This document shows, piece after piece, positions 31,987-41,500 of a stretch of 64,000 nt of DNA. The notes under the pieces were generated by a model, which did not search any database, was not told where the DNA came from, and saw only the letters and a list, made by a program, of their open reading frames with translations. Positions within the stretch are counted from its first letter, which is position 1, and each line of letters opens with the position of its first letter. The position numbers were made by a program, and so were the translations under genes. The stretch is from Streptomyces sp. NBC_01244. GTDB taxonomy: Bacteria; Actinomycetota; Actinomycetes; Streptomycetales; Streptomycetaceae. The stretch is from contig NZ_CP108488.1 in assembly GCF_035987325.1 (NCBI RefSeq), positions 3,286,001 to 3,350,000 of the forward strand, read 5' to 3'.

Positions 31987-32901
31987 ACGGGCCATTCTCC
32001 CCGATGCGGGTCCCAGCGCCGACCAGACCGCCGCCACGAGGGCGAGAGCGGCCGCCAGCAGGCCGTTCAGGGCGGGGTGCGCGGCGTGTCCGACGGTGGC
32101 GGTGGCGGCCGCGCCGTCGGCCCGCGCCACCACCGTGACCTCGGCCCATTCCAGTGCGGGAGGGTCCGCCCAGGGTGCGGTGAGCCGGACCCGCTGCCCG
32201 GGCAGCAGCTCGGTGGGCAGGCCGGTGAGAGGGCGGGAAAGGAGGCTCCGGCCGAGGGCTCCGGAGGCGGTCAGGGTGGCTCGGGGCCGCAGGGTGACGT
32301 TGCCGAGGTTGTGGAGCGTGTACGAGATCTCCGCGCCGGCGGTGCCACGGCGGTCGGTGCGGAGGTCCTCGACGGCCAGGGCGGGGGCGGTGGGACCGGT
32401 GACCCGGAGGTAGAGGCGGGCGGCGACGGCCTGCTGAATCCCCATCCCCTGTCCGGCGGTCCCCCGCACCGCGGTGTCGGCCGGCCGGTCCTCCAGGGCG
32501 ACGACGGCTCCGGGGTGGTCCCCCGGTTCGGCCCGGTCGGGGACGGTGAGGGTGAAGCCGACGTCGACCGCCGTCTTCGCCGGGACGGTGATCCGCTCCC
32601 GCGCCAGCGCCGTCCAGGCGCCCGTCGCGGTACGCGGTTCCCCGGGCCCGCGCAGGGCGAAGCCGCCGTCGCGGGCGGTGTTGTAGGCGTCGGCGGCGTA
32701 CAGGCGGAAGGTGCGGGGCCGGTCGGTGCGGTTGGCGATGGTCACGGAGTCGGTGACGGCCTGGCCGGGAGCGGCGGCGAGGTAGAAGTACGGGCGCTGC
32801 CCGAGCTTGTTGGCGGCGGGCAGGACGGACCACTGCCCGTTGTCGGCGGCCGCGGCGGGTCCGGCTCCGCCGAGCAGAAGGATGCCGAGCCCGACGAGCA
32901 C
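31987..32901 (-). CDS. DUF916 / WxL-interacting surface protein domain, no stop before era
   Basis: About 305 residues precede Era in the same open frame. A GTG at 32901 starts VLVGLGILLLGGAGPAAAAD, the end of a signal peptide with an AxA site. The body matches the peptidoglycan-binding DUF916 domain: PYFYLAAAPGQAVTDSVTIA, NRTDRPRTFRLYAADAYNTA and DRAEPGDHPGAVVALEDRPA. A single C-terminal TM helix (LNGLLAAALALVAAVWSALG) is followed directly by GPASGRMARMSDRS and Era. Such proteins partner WxL proteins at the cell wall. No good ribosome binding site is seen, and the upstream DNA is a repeat element, so the start is uncertain. Confidence 0.75.
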
Positions 32902-33035
32902 AGCGGCGGTCGTCGACCCGGCCAGGTGCTGCCGTGGCCGCGCGGCCAGTGCCGCTACCGCGGCTGCGGCGCGGAGCCGCCATACCCGCGCGGGGCGGTC
33001 CCGGAGGGTTCCTCTCCCCACCCCGCCCTTCCCCC

Positions 33036-33300
33036 GTTCCCCGGGCTCCGCCCGGACCCCTGCCGTGCGCGGCGCCGTTGCCGGGGGCCGGCCCCCGGAC
33101 CCCCGCTCCTCAAACGCCGGAGGGGCTGGATACGGCTGACGCCGACGAGAATCCAGCCCCTCCGGCGTTTGAGGAGCGGGGTCTGGGGCGGAGCCCCAGG
33201 GGGTCCGGGGTCCGGGCAGCGCCCGGCTGGGGGTCCCCCCGGACGGAGTCTGCGGGATGGTGGAAGGGCGGGTAGGGGAAGCGGCCCCGCGCAGCGGGAC
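33036..33300. repeat. Nested palindromic element between the DUF916 and WxL genes
   Basis: The core is a perfect 31-bp inverted repeat (33101-33131 and 33151-33181, 19-bp spacer), outward from which GTTCCCCGGGCTCCGCCCGG (33036-33055) and GGTGGAAGGGCGGGTAGGGG (right side) also mirror each other. The same sequences occur at 44234-44332 and 51581-51849. The element usually marks transcript ends, so it may separate the two surface-protein genes. Confidence 0.8.
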
Positions 33301-33326
33301 AGGGGTGCTGGCGCGGCCGGGCCGGG

Positions 33327-34841
33327 TCACGACAACGTCAGCGTCAGCACCGCCGTGTAGGCGCCCGGCGGGGTGTACGGGGGCACCTGGAGGGTGACGC
33401 CCGCGTCGACGGTGAAGGTGCCGCCGACGAGCGCGGCATCACCGGTGGAGGCCAGCACCGCACCGTCCGGCCCGACGGTGCCCGCGCTGCCCGGCGTACA
33501 CGCGCTGGGGCTGCCGGGCGCGGCCGCGCACGTCGGGGTCCAGCTCAGGGAGGCGCCCGGGATGCGGACCCCGCCGGAGCCGGTGAAGTCGGTGACCTTG
33601 CCGATCAGGGACCACCCGGCCGGCCCGCCGCGGGCGTCCTTCACGGTGACGGTGCCGATCCGGCCCGCCGCCGCTCCGCCGTCCCCGTACGGGACCGCGG
33701 CCAGGGTCACGGCGTCGCCCTCCTGGTTCATGCCGAGCTCGCCCGGCTGCACGACCGCCGTCACCGTCTGGCTGCCCGGCGGCAGCGGGGCGGCGGCGAT
33801 CACCGTGTACGCGGACGGGCCCGAGCCCCGCTCCGGGGTCCAGGCGGGACCCTCGTACGCCACGACCGCGGTGGTCGCCCGGTCCGTGACCGGCAGCTCC
33901 GCGAGGACCACGCCGAGCTCGTCGGCCTTCGCGGTGACCAGGTCGGCGGTCTCGGCCGTACCCGCCCGGCCGGCCACGGTGACCTCCGCGCCGGGGACGA
34001 AGCCGGCTCCGGTGACCTTGACCTTGGCGCCCGGGGCTCCCGCCGCCGTACCGAGCGCGACGGCGCGCAGGTTGGCCGTCGGCAGCGGGCTCGCGGTGAT
34101 CCGCTGCGCGACCGGCGGCCCGGCCGGCAGCGGCACCGTGGACGGGGGCACGGACGGGGACGGAGAGGCGGGCCCGGACGGTGACACCGGCGACGGCCCC
34201 GCGGACGCAACCCCGGAGGCGGAGGCGGACGCGGAGGGCTCCGCGGACGGTGTCGGGTCCGGTCCCGGCGGCACGCTCCCGAAGGCGCCGGCGCAGACGG
34301 TGTCCAGTTCGAGCAGGTGGCCGGTGTGCAGGGTGTAGCCGCCCGGGGCCAGGGTGATCTCGCCGGGGGCGGTGACGGTGAAGGTGCCGGTCATGGTGAC
34401 GGCGGGCAGCGCCCCGCCCGGCTCGACCGGATCGTTGCGCTTGGCCCCGACGACCGTGACCTCGCCCTGCTGCACGCCCCCGAGCACGATGCGCCCGGTC
34501 GGGGTGAGGACGTCGGCGGGCAGGCCGACGGAGAGCGGGTTCACGGCGGGGGTCCGGGTGACCTGGTAGGTGACGGTGACGGTGTCGCCCACGCGCGGTG
34601 TGGAGTCGTCGACGGTGATCCGTGCGGTGGTGGGCCCGTCGGCCGGCGGCAGCCCGGCTTCCTGCGGCGGCAGGCAGTGCGTGGGAAACTCGACCTGCCC
34701 CGCGGGCGTCTCCCCCTCCGCGGCGGCGGGCGCGCTCAGCGCTCCCCCGGTCGCGGCGGCCAGGACCGCCATGCCGACGGCCGCCGACCACCCCCTGTGC
34801 CGCGCCGTTGTCCGCGCCGTCGTTCGCGCCGAAGTCCGCAC
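33327..34841 (-). CDS. Secreted WxL-domain cell-surface protein
   Basis: The GTG at 34841 follows AGGGGGCGG and gives 504 residues with a signal peptide (RGWSAAVGMAVLAAATGGAL then APAAA). Two Ig-like segments follow (ITVDDSTPRVGDTVTVTYQV and AKVKVTGAGFVPGAEVTVAG) around a Ser/Pro/Ala linker (PSAEPSASASASGVASAGPS). The C-terminal 110 residues look like a WxL domain: GPAGWSLIGKVTDFTGSGGV (first motif WSL) and a late TAVLTLTLS where the second Trp is Leu. WxL domains attach non-covalently to peptidoglycan. The adjacent DUF916 protein is the usual partner of such proteins. Confidence 0.75.
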   Translation of the reverse strand: MRTSARTTARTTARHRGWSAAVGMAVLAAATGGALSAPAAAEGETPAGQVEFPTHCLPPQEAGLPPADGPTTARITVDDSTPRVGDTVTVTYQVTRTPAVNPLSVGLPADVLTPTGRIVLGGVQQGEVTVVGAKRNDPVEPGGALPAVTMTGTFTVTAPGEITLAPGGYTLHTGHLLELDTVCAGAFGSVPPGPDPTPSAEPSASASASGVASAGPSPVSPSGPASPSPSVPPSTVPLPAGPPVAQRITASPLPTANLRAVALGTAAGAPGAKVKVTGAGFVPGAEVTVAGRAGTAETADLVTAKADELGVVLAELPVTDRATTAVVAYEGPAWTPERGSGPSAYTVIAAAPLPPGSQTVTAVVQPGELGMNQEGDAVTLAAVPYGDGGAAAGRIGTVTVKDARGGPAGWSLIGKVTDFTGSGGVRIPGASLSWTPTCAAAPGSPSACTPGSAGTVGPDGAVLASTGDAALVGGTFTVDAGVTLQVPPYTPPGAYTAVLTLTLS

Positions 34842-34904
34842 TGACCGCCCCCTGGGATCCCGTACCCCGCCAGGGGGCCATTCACGAGCGGGCGGGGGGA
34901 TATG

Positions 34905-35945
34905 TCAATGCACGGACCCGGCACCAACTGATGTCCCATCAGGAGATGGCAGCATGGTGCCGGGTGCGGCCTCCCGGAAGGTCCGCCGGTAGGCCGTCGG
35001 GCTCACGCCGAGCGCCGCCTGCACGTGTTTGCGCAGCGACTGCGCGGTCCCGAAGCCCGCCTCACGGGCCACGTGTTCCATCGGCAGGTCGGTCCGCTCC
35101 AGCAGCGCCCGGGCCCGCTCCACCCGCTGCCCGACGATCCATTCGCCCGGGCTGAGCCCCGATTCCTCGCGGAACCTGCGCGTGAAGGTCCGTACGGACA
35201 TCGCCTCCTGCCGCGCCAGGTCGGTCAGCCGCAGCGGTTCGTGCAGCCGATCCAGTACCCAGGCGCGGGCCGCGGTGGTGGCCGACCGCTGCGGCTGCGG
35301 CACCGGGCGCTCGATGAACTGCGCCTGCCCGCCCTCGCGGTGCGGCGGTACGACGGTGCGCCGGGCCACGTCGTTGGCGACGGCCGCGCCGTGGTCGCGG
35401 CGCACGATGTGCAGGCACAGGTCGATCCCGGCGGCGACTCCGGCGGAGGTGAGCACGTCCCCGTCGTCGGTGTAGAGCACGCCCGGGTCGACCAGGACGG
35501 CCGGGAAGGTCTGCTGGAAGTGCTCGGCGGCGGACCAGTGGGTGGTGGCCCGGCGGCCGTCCAGGTACCCGGCGGCGGCCAGGACGTAGCCGCCGGTGCA
35601 GATGGAGACGAGCCGGGTGCCGGGCCTGATGTGCGCGAGGGCGGCGGCCAGTTCGGGGGTGAGCCGGCCCTCGTCGTGGACCGGTCCCAGCTCGTAGGAG
35701 GCGGGGACCACCACCGTGTCGGCCGTGGCCAGCAGTTCGGGACCGTGCTCGACGTGGATGTCGAAGTCGGCGTCCGTGGGGACCCGGCCGGGGGCGAGCC
35801 CGCAGGTGAGGATCTCGTACAGCGGCTGCCCGGCGGGATCCTTCGCCCGCCCGAAGATCCGGTGCGGGATCCCGAGCTCGAAGGGCAGCAGGCCGGAGAG
35901 GGCCAGTACGACAACACGGTGGACACGGTGCGCACGAGTCTCCAT
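34905..35945 (-). CDS. GlxA-type AraC regulator (DJ-1/PfpI plus HTH)
   Basis: The ATG at 35945 gives 346 residues. The N-terminal DJ-1/PfpI-like domain shows VVVLALSGLLPFELGIPHRI and the elbow LVSICTGGYVLAAAGYLDGR. The C-terminal AraC domain has LTDLARQEAMSVRTFTRRFR and HVAREAGFGTAQSLRKHVQA. GlxA-type proteins are cytoplasmic transcription activators with unknown ligands. It is divergent from an MFS gene 71 bp away, which it probably controls. The WxL gene follows in the same direction after 63 bp. Confidence 0.9.
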   Translation of the reverse strand: METRAHRVHRVVVLALSGLLPFELGIPHRIFGRAKDPAGQPLYEILTCGLAPGRVPTDADFDIHVEHGPELLATADTVVVPASYELGPVHDEGRLTPELAAALAHIRPGTRLVSICTGGYVLAAAGYLDGRRATTHWSAAEHFQQTFPAVLVDPGVLYTDDGDVLTSAGVAAGIDLCLHIVRRDHGAAVANDVARRTVVPPHREGGQAQFIERPVPQPQRSATTAARAWVLDRLHEPLRLTDLARQEAMSVRTFTRRFREESGLSPGEWIVGQRVERARALLERTDLPMEHVAREAGFGTAQSLRKHVQAALGVSPTAYRRTFREAAPGTMLPSPDGTSVGAGSVH

Positions 35946-36016
35946 GGCCCGATCATATCGAAGGGTGTCGGTCAGGCCACTGTCGTACGGGTCCCCGGCG
36001 GCCGGAAACTGTCGAC

Positions 36017-37402
36017 GTGACGCAGACAGACCCGGGCCCCGGCCCCTCCCCAGGCACCTCCCCCGACGCCTACCGCGACGCCTCCCCCGCACCGACGCCC
36101 GCCTCCGGCCCGGCGGCCGGACCCGACTCCACGGCCGGCGCACCGCTGCGGGGGCCGCACCGCGTCCACCGCGCCTGGTTCGTCGCGGCCGTCGCCTTCG
36201 TGACGATCATCGGCGCCGCCGCCTTCGCCTCGCTCCCCGGACTGCTCATCGAGCCGCTGCACGAGGAGTTCGACTGGTCGCGCGGCACGATCGGCCTCGC
36301 CGTCTCCGTGAACCTCGCGCTGTACGGGCTCACCGCGCCGTTCGCCGCCGCGCTGATGGACCGCTTCGGCATCCGCAGGGTCGTCGCCCTCGCGCTGACC
36401 GTCATAGCCGCCGGCTCGGTGGCCACCGTGTGGATGACCACCTCCTGGCAACTGATCCTGTACTGGGGCGTCCTGGTCGGCCTGGGCAGCGGCTCGATGG
36501 CCCTGGCCTTCGCCGCGACGGTGACCAACCGCTGGTTCACCGCCCGGCGCGGCCTGGTCACCGGCATCCTGACCGCCGCCGGGGCCTCCGGCCAGCTGGT
36601 GTTCCTGCCGCTGCTGGCCTGGCTGGTCGAGAACCACGGCTGGCGCCCTGCGGCGGTCACCGTCTCGCTGGCGGCCCTCGCCGTCGTGCCCTTCGTCTGG
36701 CTGCTGCTGCGCGACCACCCGGCGGACATCGGGACCACCCCGTACGGGGGCGCGTACACGCCCAAGCCCGCACCCGTCCCCGGCGCCGCCCGCCGGGCCC
36801 TGGGGGTACTGGCCAAGGCGGCCCGGACCGGCCCCTTCTGGCTGCTGGCGGGCACCTTCGCGATCTGCGGGGCCTCGACCAACGGGCTGGTGAAGACCCA
36901 CTTCGTCCCGTCGGCCCACGACCACGGCATGCCGGTGACGGCCGCGGCCGGGCTCCTCGCCGTGATCGGCGTGTTCGACGTGATCGGCACGGTGTTCTCC
37001 GGCTGGCTGACGGACCGCTTCGAATCGCGCCGCCTCCTCGCCGTCTACTACGCCCTGCGCGGGGTCTCGCTGCTCTTCCTCCCGATGCTGCTGGCCCCGA
37101 CCGTGCACCCGCCGATGATCTTCTTCATCGTCTTCTACGGCCTGGACTGGGTCGCGACGGTCCCGCCGACGATCGCCCTGTGCCGCGAGCACTACGGCGA
37201 GGACGGCGCCATCGTCTTCGGCTGGGTCCTGGCCTCGCACCAGATCGGCGCGGCGGTGGTGGCCTTCCTCGGCGGGCTGGCCCGCGACGCCTTCGGCTCG
37301 TACGACCCCGTCTGGTACGCCTCGGGCGCCCTGTGCGCGATGGCCGCCCTGATGGCGATGGTCATCCGCCGGCGGACCTCCGCCGAGGCCGCCCGGACCT
37401 GA
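36017..37402 (+). CDS. MFS transporter (OFA-like, 12 TM)
   Basis: The GTG at 36017 gives 461 residues with an N-terminal Pro/Ala/Asp-rich region of about 45 residues and about 12 hydrophobic helices. ALMDRFGIRRVVALALTVIA is MFS motif A, and WLTDRFESRRLLAVYYALRG the matching loop in the second half. The pattern resembles oxalate/formate-antiporter-type or monocarboxylate carriers. It is divergent from the GlxA-type regulator and was probably acquired together with it. Confidence 0.88.
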   Translation: MTQTDPGPGPSPGTSPDAYRDASPAPTPASGPAAGPDSTAGAPLRGPHRVHRAWFVAAVAFVTIIGAAAFASLPGLLIEPLHEEFDWSRGTIGLAVSVNLALYGLTAPFAAALMDRFGIRRVVALALTVIAAGSVATVWMTTSWQLILYWGVLVGLGSGSMALAFAATVTNRWFTARRGLVTGILTAAGASGQLVFLPLLAWLVENHGWRPAAVTVSLAALAVVPFVWLLLRDHPADIGTTPYGGAYTPKPAPVPGAARRALGVLAKAARTGPFWLLAGTFAICGASTNGLVKTHFVPSAHDHGMPVTAAAGLLAVIGVFDVIGTVFSGWLTDRFESRRLLAVYYALRGVSLLFLPMLLAPTVHPPMIFFIVFYGLDWVATVPPTIALCREHYGEDGAIVFGWVLASHQIGAAVVAFLGGLARDAFGSYDPVWYASGALCAMAALMAMVIRRRTSAEAART

Positions 37403-37429
37403 CGGCCCGGGCGGCCCGGCGGCTACGGC

Positions 37430-37786
37430 TTAGGCTCCGGCGGGAGTCGTCGACTTCAGGGTGCCGTCCGGGCCCGCCAGGAGGACCGGAGTGTCCGGGC
37501 CGCCGAGGTCACGGACCGCCGCGCGGTCGGCGTCGGAGGGGGCCTCGGCGGCGCTGACCACGGCTGCCGCCTCCAGGGACTGGGCGCCGCTGGCCACGGC
37601 CATCGCGACGGCCGTCTGGAGCGCGCTCAGCTTCAGGGAGTCCAGCGCCACGGTTCCGGCGACGTACGTACGGCCGGTCTCGTCCCGGACCGCCGCCCCC
37701 TCGGGCACGCCGTTGCGGGCCCGGGCGCTGCGCGCCAATGTGATGATCTTGGTGTCTTCGGGGTCGATCCCGGTGCTGTCGGTCAT
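37430..37786 (-). CDS. Cytidine-deaminase-fold protein lacking zinc ligands
   Basis: The ATG at 37786 gives 118 residues. The opening helix and strand ITLARSARARNGVPEGAAVR, then TYVAGTVALDSLKLSALQTA and VAMAVASGAQSLEAAAVVSA, follow the cytidine deaminase fold. The Cys/His-Ala-Glu active-site motif is replaced by SALQ, and the PCxxC motif is absent, so classical zinc-dependent deamination is not possible. It may be a structural or nucleotide-binding paralogue. It lies downstream of the phoH-ybeY operon, beyond a strong hairpin. Confidence 0.75.
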   Translation of the reverse strand: MTDSTGIDPEDTKIITLARSARARNGVPEGAAVRDETGRTYVAGTVALDSLKLSALQTAVAMAVASGAQSLEAAAVVSAAEAPSDADRAAVRDLGGPDTPVLLAGPDGTLKSTTPAGA

Positions 37787-37801
37787 AGCCCGAAGCATAT
37801 G

Positions 37802-37844
37802 GAGCGCGTCCGCGGGGCCGCACGACGACCCCGCGGACGCGCTC
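37802..37844. terminator. 16-bp perfect hairpin upstream of the deaminase-like gene
   Basis: GAGCGCGTCCGCGGGG pairs perfectly with CCCCGCGGACGCGCTC across 11 bases. It can terminate the MmcQ-end operon coming from the right, and it lies only 15 bp before the next start codon. Confidence 0.7.
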
Positions 37845-37980
37845 TCCCCTCCACCCCCGGTGTCCCCCCGGGATCTTGGCGGCAGGGATAAAACTAAGCG
37901 CTGCGTAAGCGGAGGCGCGGCCCCGAAGGTCCTGTGATCCACGACCTTGGACCCTTCCCGGATTCCACGACCCGGAACGC

Positions 37981-38026
37981 CGGGGGGCCGGGAAGTCGGG
38001 GGGCCGGGAAGCCGGGAGCCGGAAAC
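37981..38026. repeat. 16-bp tandem repeat, 2.8 units
   Basis: CGGGGGGCCGGGAAGT and CGGGGGGCCGGGAAGC are followed by a partial third unit, in the gap after the MmcQ stop. Confidence 0.7.
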
Positions 38027-38080
38027 CCCGAGGCCGACCGGCCCCGGCAGACCCGGGTCGGCCCCGGCCGGCCCCCGCCG

Positions 38081-38443
38081 CTACGGCCTGTCGAGCCGCA
38101 GCCGCTCCGCCCTCGGCAGACCCGCGACCACCAGGTCGTACGAATCCTCGACCAGCTCCCGGACCAGCGCGTCGGGCAGCGCACCCGGCCCGCCCGCGGT
38201 CACCGTGTTCCAGTGCCGCTTGTTCATGTGCCAGCCCGGCACGACCGCCTCGTGCTCCGAACGCAGCCGCACCGCCTGCTCCGGGTCGCACTTGAGGTTG
38301 ACCTTCAGCGGGTCGGCGTCCAGCGCGCTCAGCGCGAACATCTTCCCCAGCACCTTGAACACCGAGGTCTCCGGGGTGAAGGGGAACTCCTCCACCGCCG
38401 CGTTGAACCCCAGACAGAAGGCGCGCAGCTCCGCCGGCGTCAC
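38081..38443 (-). CDS. MmcQ/YjbR family DNA-binding-like protein
   Basis: The GTG at 38443 overlaps the TGA of the CBS-domain gene (GTGA) and gives 120 residues. The YjbR fold (CyaY-like) is recognisable: LRAFCLGFNAAVEEFPFTPE, VFKVLGKMFALSALDADPLK, VNLKCDPEQAVRLRSEHEAV and PGWHMNKRHWNTVTAGG. The biochemical role of the family is unknown. It is the last gene of the phoH-ybeY-CNNM-MmcQ operon. Confidence 0.9.
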   Translation of the reverse strand: MTPAELRAFCLGFNAAVEEFPFTPETSVFKVLGKMFALSALDADPLKVNLKCDPEQAVRLRSEHEAVVPGWHMNKRHWNTVTAGGPGALPDALVRELVEDSYDLVVAGLPRAERLRLDRP

Positions 38444-39747
38444 TCCGTCTCCCCTTCCTGGCCCTCCACCGGAACCACCGGCTCCACCAGCACGGTCACG
38501 ATCTTGTTCCGCCGCCCCGCCGGGGACTCCGCCGTCAGCCGCAGCGGCCGCCCGTCCGGCAGGTCCACCACCGCCGAGGCGCCGGCGATCGGCACCCGGC
38601 CGAGCGCCTTGGCGAGCAGTCCGCCGACCGTCTCCACGTCCTCGTCGTCGAAGGAGTCCACCTTGAACAGCTCGCCGAGGTCGGTGATGTCCAGCCGCGC
38701 GGTCACCCGGTAGCGGTCCCCGCCCAGTTCCTCCACGGGCGCGATCTCCCGGTCGTACTCGTCGGTGATCTCGCCGACGATCTCCTCCAGGATGTCCTCG
38801 ATGGTGACGATGCCGGCGGTGCCGCCGTACTCGTCGATGACGACCGCCACGTGGTTGCGTACCGACTGCATCTCGCGCAGCAGGTCGCCCGCGTTCTTGG
38901 TGTCCGGCACGAACACCGCGGGCCTTATCGCCGTGGAGACCAGGTCGCTCTCGGCGTCCCGGCTGATGTGCGTCTTGCGGACCAGGTCCTTCAGGTACAC
39001 GATGCCGACGATGTCGTCCTCGTTCTCCCCGGTCACCGGGATCCGCGAGAAACCGGACCGCAGCGCGAGCGTGGTCGCCTGACGCACCGTCTTGTACCGC
39101 TCGATGCAGACCAGGTCGGTGCGCGGCACCATGACCTCGCGCACGAGGGTGTCGCCCAGCTCGAAGACCTGGTGCACCATGCGGCGCTCGTCGTCCTCGA
39201 TCAGCGATTCCTTCTCCGCGAGGTCGACCATCGCGCGCAGCTCCGCCTCGGAGGCGAAGGGCCCCTTGCGGAAGCCCTTCCCGGGCGTGAGCGCGTTGCC
39301 GAGGAGGATCAGCAACTGCGGGATCGGCCCCATGATCCGGGCGAGCGGTACGAGGACGTAGGACGCGGCGGTCGCCGTGTTCAGCGGGTGCTGCCGGCCG
39401 ATGGTGCGCGGGGACACCCCGACGGCCACGTAGGACACGAGCACCATCACGGCGATGGCCACGAGCAGTGCGGTCCAGTTCTCCCCGAACTCGTCGAGGC
39501 AGACGTACGTGACGAGCACGCCCGCCGCCATCTCGCAGGTGACCCGGACCAGCAGCGCGACATTGACGTAGCGGGTGGGGTCTCCGGCGACCTGGGCCAG
39601 CTTCGCGCTGCCGCGCCGGCCCTCCCGTACGGCCTGTTCGGCGCGGAAGGCGGAGATCCGGGCGATCCCGGACTCGGCGCACGCGGCGAACCAGGCCACC
39701 ACGACCAGCAGGACGGCCCCGGTGATCAGCTGGAGGTCACCGGTCAT
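38440..39747 (-). CDS. CNNM/CorC-family transporter with CBS domains
   Basis: The 435-residue protein has an N-terminal DUF21 membrane domain of three to four helices ([40 protein letters not shown]), two CBS domains ([20 protein letters not shown] and [20 protein letters not shown]) and a C-terminal CorC/HlyC domain ([20 protein letters not shown]). Relatives handle magnesium or cobalt efflux; the older name haemolysin-like is misleading. Its ATG overlaps the ybeY stop by ATGA. Confidence 0.92.
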   Translation of the reverse strand: MTGDLQLITGAVLLVVVAWFAACAESGIARISAFRAEQAVREGRRGSAKLAQVAGDPTRYVNVALLVRVTCEMAAGVLVTYVCLDEFGENWTALLVAIAVMVLVSYVAVGVSPRTIGRQHPLNTATAASYVLVPLARIMGPIPQLLILLGNALTPGKGFRKGPFASEAELRAMVDLAEKESLIEDDERRMVHQVFELGDTLVREVMVPRTDLVCIERYKTVRQATTLALRSGFSRIPVTGENEDDIVGIVYLKDLVRKTHISRDAESDLVSTAIRPAVFVPDTKNAGDLLREMQSVRNHVAVVIDEYGGTAGIVTIEDILEEIVGEITDEYDREIAPVEELGGDRYRVTARLDITDLGELFKVDSFDDEDVETVGGLLAKALGRVPIAGASAVVDLPDGRPLRLTAESPAGRRNKIVTVLVEPVVPVEGQEGETE

Positions 39748-40241
39748 GAGACGGTCGGCGCCGGGGACGGGCCGGTCACGCCGTTCTCACCGCGCCAGCC
39801 GTCGACGATGGCCGCCTGGAGGCCGAACATCTCCGCCTTCTCGTCCGGCTCCTCGTGGTCGTACCCGAGCAGGTGCAGCACCCCGTGGACGGTCAGGAGC
39901 TGGAGCTCCTCGTCCATGGAGTGCTGCGTCGGCGCGTCCTCCCCCTGCTTCTTGGCGACTTCGGGGCAGAGCACGATGTCACCGAGGAGCCCCTGCGGGG
40001 GCTCCTCCTCGTCCTTCTTCGGCGGACGCAGCTCGTCCATCGGGAAGGACATGACGTCGGTGGGTCCGGGCAGGTCCATCCACTGGATGTGGAGCTGCTC
40101 CATCGCGTCCTCGTCGACGACGATGACGGAGAGCTCCGAGAGCGGGTGGATCCGCATCCGGGCGAGTGCGTAGCGGGCGATGTCGAGGATCGCCCGCTCG
40201 TCGACATCGGTTCCGGACTCGTTGTTGACGTCGATCGACAT
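39744..40241 (-). CDS. ybeY: Endoribonuclease YbeY
   Basis: The 165-residue protein contains the metal-binding motif [20 protein letters not shown] (three His) and the preceding [14 protein letters not shown], with [13 protein letters not shown]. YbeY is a metal-dependent RNase involved in 16S rRNA 3' end maturation and ribosome quality control. An insertion rich in acidic residues ([11 protein letters not shown]) is typical of actinobacteria. It lies 13 bp after phoH in the same operon. Confidence 0.95.
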   Translation of the reverse strand: MSIDVNNESGTDVDERAILDIARYALARMRIHPLSELSVIVVDEDAMEQLHIQWMDLPGPTDVMSFPMDELRPPKKDEEEPPQGLLGDIVLCPEVAKKQGEDAPTQHSMDEELQLLTVHGVLHLLGYDHEEPDEKAEMFGLQAAIVDGWRGENGVTGPSPAPTVS

Positions 40242-40254
40242 GGTGCGCTGATTT

Positions 40255-41301
<1,047 letters not shown>

Positions 41302-41451
41302 GGGCCGGCACTGTGGCCTGCGCATACCTCCCACTGAGGGGCCGCGCCGATCGACGGCCACCGGACTTCCAAGCCTACGTCGCCGCCCCGCCATCCCCGA
41401 GGGGTTTTACGGGGTCCCCTACGGGGCCCGGCCCACGTCGGCCCCTCCGCG

Positions 41452-41480
41452 GCGGCGGGGCCGGGGCGCGGCCCCGCCGC
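41452..41480. terminator. 11-bp hairpin terminator of the pfkB-type gene
   Basis: GCGGCGGGGCC and GGCCCCGCCGC pair perfectly around a 7-base loop, 21 bp beyond the kinase stop. Confidence 0.75.
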
Positions 41481-41500
41481 GTCCCCCGGCCGGCCGGGCC

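Noticed and set aside
32902..33330. GTG at 33330 overlapping the WxL stop (GTGA) as start of the DUF916 gene
   Set aside because: The extra 143 residues come from the palindromic repeat element and encode no recognisable domain or signal; GTG 32901 fits the signal peptide better, though neither has a clear ribosome binding site.
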